DNA of 64,000 bases. Source: JAAFIP01 sp043747295. GTDB taxonomy: Bacteria > Pseudomonadota > Gammaproteobacteria > Burkholderiales > Burkholderiaceae_C. Every line of letters begins with the position of its first letter. Positions within the stretch are counted from its first letter, which is position 1. The notes beneath the pieces were generated by a model. The model was not told the origin of the DNA. It made no database searches and worked only from the letters and a program-made list of their open reading frames with translations. Both the position numbers and the translations under genes were made by a program. Below are positions 60,381 to 64,000 of the stretch, piece after piece. Where the stretch lies: contig JAYTPK010000093.1 of the NCBI GenBank assembly GCA_043747295.1, positions 1 to 64,000 on the forward strand, given 5' to 3'.

Positions 60381-60619
60381 AAGGTACTTTGCATGTTCAA
60401 GAATTCGCGCCTTTAAAAAGCAGATTTTTTTGCATAGCCAGCGCTTAGTACAAACCCGCCCTCGGCTATAATTAGAGGCTTTCCCGCACCCAACCCACGC
60501 CTTACGCATTTCAAGCCACTTCAACCAAGCACAGCTGCACGATTTAAGCCACTTTTACCCAAAAGTAGCATAGGTTTTGAAGCGCTAGGGCGTACCCGAA
60601 GAAAAACGGAGAAAACCCA

Positions 60620-61801
60620 GTGCTTTTGTCTTTGAAGTCAGCCCATCCCCCCGCAATCCTTGCCCTTGCTGACGGTAGCGTATTTGTAGGCTCATCCATC
60701 GGCGCGTCCGGCCACACAGTAGGTGAGGTAGTTTTTAATACCTCAATGTCTGGGTATCAAGAAATCTTGACCGACCCCAGCTATTGCCAGCAAATCGTCA
60801 CGCTCACTTATCCGCACATTGGAAACTATGGCACCAACCGCCAAGATGTTGAATCGCGCAAAGTGTTTGCTGCAGGTTTGATCATTAAAGATTTGCCTTT
60901 GATTGCGAGTAATTTTCGCAGTGATATGACATTGGCGCAGTATCTTGTGAAAGAAAACTGTGTTGCCATTGCCAACATCGACACCCGCCAGTTGACCCGT
61001 CATCTGCGCGCGCACGGCGCGCAAAATGGTGCGATTGTGGGTTTAAACGATGGCGAAGAAGTGACTCAGCCCATCATTGACAAAGCCATCGCTGCGGCCA
61101 AGGCTGCGCCGTCCATGTCGGGCCTAGACCTTGCCAAAGTGGTTTCCGTAGATAAGTCGTATGACTGGGCGCAGACTGAGTGGCAGCTGTTCGGCGCTGA
61201 TGGCAAGCCAGGCTACAGCCAGCAAACCGCGGCTAAGTTTCATGTAGTGGCTTTTGACTTTGGCGTGAAGTTCAACATTTTGCGCATGTTGGCGCAGCGC
61301 GGCTGCAAAGTTACCGTGGTACCTGCGCAAACCAGTGCTAAAGAAGTTTTAGCATTGAAACCCAATGGCGTTTTCTTGTCCAACGGCCCCGGCGACCCGG
61401 AGCCATGTGACTACGCCATCGCAGCCACACGCGAAATCATTGAAGCAGGCGTGCCGACATTCGGCATCTGCCTAGGCCATCAAATCATGGCACTCGCATC
61501 AGGCGCCAAAACTTTCAAAATGAAGTTCGGTCACCACGGCGCCAACCACCCCGTCAAAGATTTAGACAATGGTCGCGTCAGCATCACCAGCCAGAACCAC
61601 GGCTTTGCAGTCGACGAAAAGACCTTGCCTAAAAACTTGCGCGCCACCCACATCAGCTTGTTTGACAACACATTGCAGGGCCTGGCCCGCATTGACAAAC
61701 CCGCGTTTTGCTTTCAGGGCCACCCTGAAGCATCGCCCGGCCCGCACGACATTAGCTACCTTTTTGATCGCTTCATCAAACTTATGAGTGAGGCGAAATA
61801 A
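60620..61801 (+). CDS. carA: Carbamoyl-phosphate synthase small subunit CarA
   Basis: A 393-residue glutamine amidotransferase subunit that supplies ammonia to CarB for arginine and pyrimidine synthesis. The catalytic Cys is in FGICLGHQIMAL, with the His-Glu pair in QGHPEASPGPHD. The start is GTG at 60620 with GGAG about 8 bp upstream. carB starts immediately after its stop. Confidence 0.94.
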   Translation: MLLSLKSAHPPAILALADGSVFVGSSIGASGHTVGEVVFNTSMSGYQEILTDPSYCQQIVTLTYPHIGNYGTNRQDVESRKVFAAGLIIKDLPLIASNFRSDMTLAQYLVKENCVAIANIDTRQLTRHLRAHGAQNGAIVGLNDGEEVTQPIIDKAIAAAKAAPSMSGLDLAKVVSVDKSYDWAQTEWQLFGADGKPGYSQQTAAKFHVVAFDFGVKFNILRMLAQRGCKVTVVPAQTSAKEVLALKPNGVFLSNGPGDPEPCDYAIAATREIIEAGVPTFGICLGHQIMALASGAKTFKMKFGHHGANHPVKDLDNGRVSITSQNHGFAVDEKTLPKNLRATHISLFDNTLQGLARIDKPAFCFQGHPEASPGPHDISYLFDRFIKLMSEAK

Positions 61802-61802
61802 C

Positions 61803-64000
61803 ATGCCAAAACGTACCGACATTAAAAGTATTCTCATCATCGGCGCAGGCCCGATCATCATTGGTCAGGCTTGCGAGTTTGACTACTCGGGCGTGCAGGC
61901 CTGCAAGGCGCTGCGCGAGGAGGGCTACCGGGTTATTTTGATCAACAGCAACCCGGCCACCATCATGACCGACCCGGCTACGGCGGACGTGACTTACATC
62001 GAACCGATCACTTGGCAGACCGTTGAAAAAATCATCGCCAAAGAAAAACCCGATGCAATCTTGCCAACCATGGGCGGGCAGACCGCACTCAATTGTGCAC
62101 TCGATTTGTGGCACCACGGCGTGTTGGATAAATACATGGGCGCTGCTACCGGCAAACCTGTTGAGCTGATTGGTGCTACGCCAGAGGCGATTGACAAAGC
62201 CGAAGACCGCTTGAAATTCAAAGATGCGATGACCAAGATTGGGTTGGGTTCAGCGCGCTCAGGCATTGCGCACAGTATGGACGAGGCGTGGACGGTGCAA
62301 AAGACTTTGGGTTTCCCCACTGTCATTCGCCCCAGCTTTACCTTGGGTGGCACCGGCGGGGGCATTGCCTACAACGCTGAAGAATTTGAGGCCATTTGCA
62401 AGCGCGGCCTGGAAGCCTCGCCCACCAACGAGCTGTTGATTGAAGAATCGCTGCTGGGTTGGAAAGAATACGAGATGGAAGTGGTGCGCGACAAGGCGGA
62501 CAACTGCATCATCGTCTGCTCGATTGAAAACCTCGACCCCATGGGCGTGCATACTGGTGATTCGATCACCGTGGCACCTGCGCAAACTTTGACCGACAAG
62601 GAATATCAAATTTTGCGCAATGCATCGCTGGCTGTGTTGCGCGAGATTGGTGTGGACACGGGTGGCTCTAACGTGCAGTTCTCCATTAACCCGCAGGACG
62701 GCCGCATGGTGGTGATTGAGATGAACCCGCGAGTGTCGCGCTCTTCTGCACTGGCATCCAAAGCCACGGGATTCCCGATTGCCAAAGTGGCTGCGAAGCT
62801 GGCTTGCGGCTACACGCTAGACGAATTGCGTAACGAAATTACCGGTGGTGCTACGCCTGCCTCGTTTGAGCCGAGCATCGACTATGTGGTTACAAAAATT
62901 CCGCGTTTTGCGTTTGAAAAATTCAAAGACGCCGACGACCGCCTGACCACGCAGATGAAGAGCGTGGGCGAGGTGATGGCTATGGGCCGTACCTTCCAAG
63001 AGTCCTTCCAAAAAGCCCTGCGCGGCTTAGAGGTGGGCGTGGACGGCATGAACGAAAAAACCCAAGACCGTGAAGTGCTAGAAAAAGAACTGGGCTCGCC
63101 TGGCCCAGAGCGCATTTGGTACGTGGGTGATGCGTTTGCGCAAGGCATGAGCGTGGATGAAGTGTTTGCGCTGACCAAGATCGACCCGTGGTTCTTGGTG
63201 CAGATCGAAGAGATTGTGAAGATTGAGCTGGAGCTAGAGAAAACCACGCTGGATGCGCTGTCTAAGGAGGAACTGCTCAAGCTCAAACAAAAAGGTTTCT
63301 CTGACCGCCGCTTGGCACGTCAGCTGAAAACCACCGACAAAATCATCCGCGAAAAGCGCCGCGCGTTGGGCATTCGCCCGGTGTACAAGCGCGTAGACAC
63401 TTGCGCCGCAGAATTTGCCACCAACACGGCCTACATGTACAGCACCTACGAAGGTTTTGTCACTGGCCCAAATAACGGTAATTTTGCGCCCGGTCAAAGC
63501 GCTGCTCAGTGCGAAGCCGAGCCAACAAATAATAAAAAAATCATGGTGCTGGGCGGCGGCCCTAACCGTATTGGCCAAGGTATTGAGTTTGATTACTGCT
63601 GCGTGCACGCGGCGTTAGCGATGCGTGAAGATGGCTACGAGACCATCATGGTCAACTGCAATCCTGAGACTGTATCTACCGACTATGACACCTCCGACCG
63701 CCTGTACTTTGAGCCCTTGACTCTAGAAGACGTGCTGGAGATCGTCGATAAAGAAAAGCCATGGGGCGTGATCGTGCAATACGGTGGCCAAACGCCGCTC
63801 AAACTTGCACTGGACTTAGAAGCCAATGGCGTACCGATCATCGGCACATCGCCCGACATGATTGACGCTGCTGAAGACCGTGAGCGCTTTTCAGACTTGC
63901 TGCGCAAGCTTGGTTTAAAACAGCCGCCCAATGCTACTGCGCGCACCGAGCCGGAGGCGCTTGAAAAAGCGTCTAGCCTAGGCTACCCACTCGTTGTACG
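61803..64000 (+). CDS. carB: Carbamoyl-phosphate synthase large subunit CarB, truncated by window end
   Basis: The first 732 codons of CarB are present, out of about 1080 expected. The start MPKRTDIKSILIIGAGPI lies right after the carA stop. The first ATP-grasp domain (RPSFTLGGTGGGIAYN), the oligomerisation domain and the start of the second synthetase half (KIMVLGGGPNRIGQGIEFDY) are visible. Just before the second half there is an extra stretch of about 19 residues (551-569, from GFVTGPNNGN to GQSAAQ) not found in the E. coli enzyme. The gene continues beyond 64000. Confidence 0.95.
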   Translation, partial: MPKRTDIKSILIIGAGPIIIGQACEFDYSGVQACKALREEGYRVILINSNPATIMTDPATADVTYIEPITWQTVEKIIAKEKPDAILPTMGGQTALNCALDLWHHGVLDKYMGAATGKPVELIGATPEAIDKAEDRLKFKDAMTKIGLGSARSGIAHSMDEAWTVQKTLGFPTVIRPSFTLGGTGGGIAYNAEEFEAICKRGLEASPTNELLIEESLLGWKEYEMEVVRDKADNCIIVCSIENLDPMGVHTGDSITVAPAQTLTDKEYQILRNASLAVLREIGVDTGGSNVQFSINPQDGRMVVIEMNPRVSRSSALASKATGFPIAKVAAKLACGYTLDELRNEITGGATPASFEPSIDYVVTKIPRFAFEKFKDADDRLTTQMKSVGEVMAMGRTFQESFQKALRGLEVGVDGMNEKTQDREVLEKELGSPGPERIWYVGDAFAQGMSVDEVFALTKIDPWFLVQIEEIVKIELELEKTTLDALSKEELLKLKQKGFSDRRLARQLKTTDKIIREKRRALGIRPVYKRVDTCAAEFATNTAYMYSTYEGFVTGPNNGNFAPGQSAAQCEAEPTNNKKIMVLGGGPNRIGQGIEFDYCCVHAALAMREDGYETIMVNCNPETVSTDYDTSDRLYFEPLTLEDVLEIVDKEKPWGVIVQYGGQTPLKLALDLEANGVPIIGTSPDMIDAAEDRERFSDLLRKLGLKQPPNATARTEPEALEKASSLGYPLVV

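Noticed and set aside
60265..60471. A 68-residue reading frame upstream of carA
   Set aside because: Its sequence is largely the translated dispersed repeat (MLIVQVFIAREAIK...), with no ribosome-binding site; most likely not a gene.

Overview
The window looks like a chromosomal segment of a betaproteobacterium, most likely order Burkholderiales and family Comamonadaceae. The gene orders lptG-lptF divergent to pepA-holC, clpS-clpA, clpX-lon and carA-carB fit that group, as do the Bug-type receptor, the three sets of TRAP transporter genes and the protein sequences. The genus cannot be fixed from this window. I see no insertion sequence, prophage or CRISPR array.

Layout. 0-2.7 kb: a MoxR ATPase, an HDAC-family deacetylase and a NUDIX hydrolase. 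2.7-10.3 kb: a 3-hydroxybenzoate/gentisate operon (FAD hydroxylase, Bug receptor, gentisate dioxygenase, fumarylpyruvate hydrolase, complete TRAP transporter) with a divergent MarR regulator. 10.3-14.5 kb: a membrane protein, a TRAP QM pair without a binding protein, and an EgtB/SenA-like protein that has lost its predicted iron ligands. 14.7-24.4 kb: a tungsten module made of the tungstate ABC transporter TupBCA, a FimV-like protein, a GAF/Fis regulator without an AAA+ domain, and a tungsten aldehyde oxidoreductase AorABC with a MoaD-like protein. 24.4-35.2 kb: a VOC protein, fluoride channel CrcB, a racemase-family protein, a TRAP-psuK-psuG operon, and a divergent regulator plus fused 5-oxoprolinase/hydantoinase. 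35.3-46.7 kb: aminotransferase, CysB, CbiX, LptG/LptF, PepA, HolC, a LivJ-type receptor, DUF192, an Ala/Lys-rich exported protein and isocitrate dehydrogenase. 46.9-58.7 kb: cold-shock protein, ClpS/ClpA, DUF427, DUF1499, a URC-type uracil-degradation cluster (upp, URC4-like, URC1-like), ClpX and Lon. 58.8-64 kb: tRNA-Gly, tRNA-Cys, tRNA-Leu, a hypothetical protein, CarA and the start of CarB, which runs off the window.

Genes that plausibly work together. TupBCA would supply tungstate to the Aor enzyme. PsuK and PsuG would turn pseudouridine into uracil and ribose-5-phosphate, and the uracil could enter the Upp/URC cluster 25 kb away. ClpS, ClpA, ClpX and Lon cover much of cytosolic proteolysis, although clpP is not beside clpX.

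The most unusual feature is a short dispersed repeat, core GTCCAAGTATTCATTGCTC plus an AT-rich inverted repeat, in at least 14 copies. Most copies lie between genes and several abut or supply stop codons. Four lie in frame inside protein genes: aorC, cbiX, the 3' end of pepA, and the start and signal-peptide region of tupA. It resembles in behaviour, not in sequence, the Rickettsia palindromic elements that insert into coding genes.
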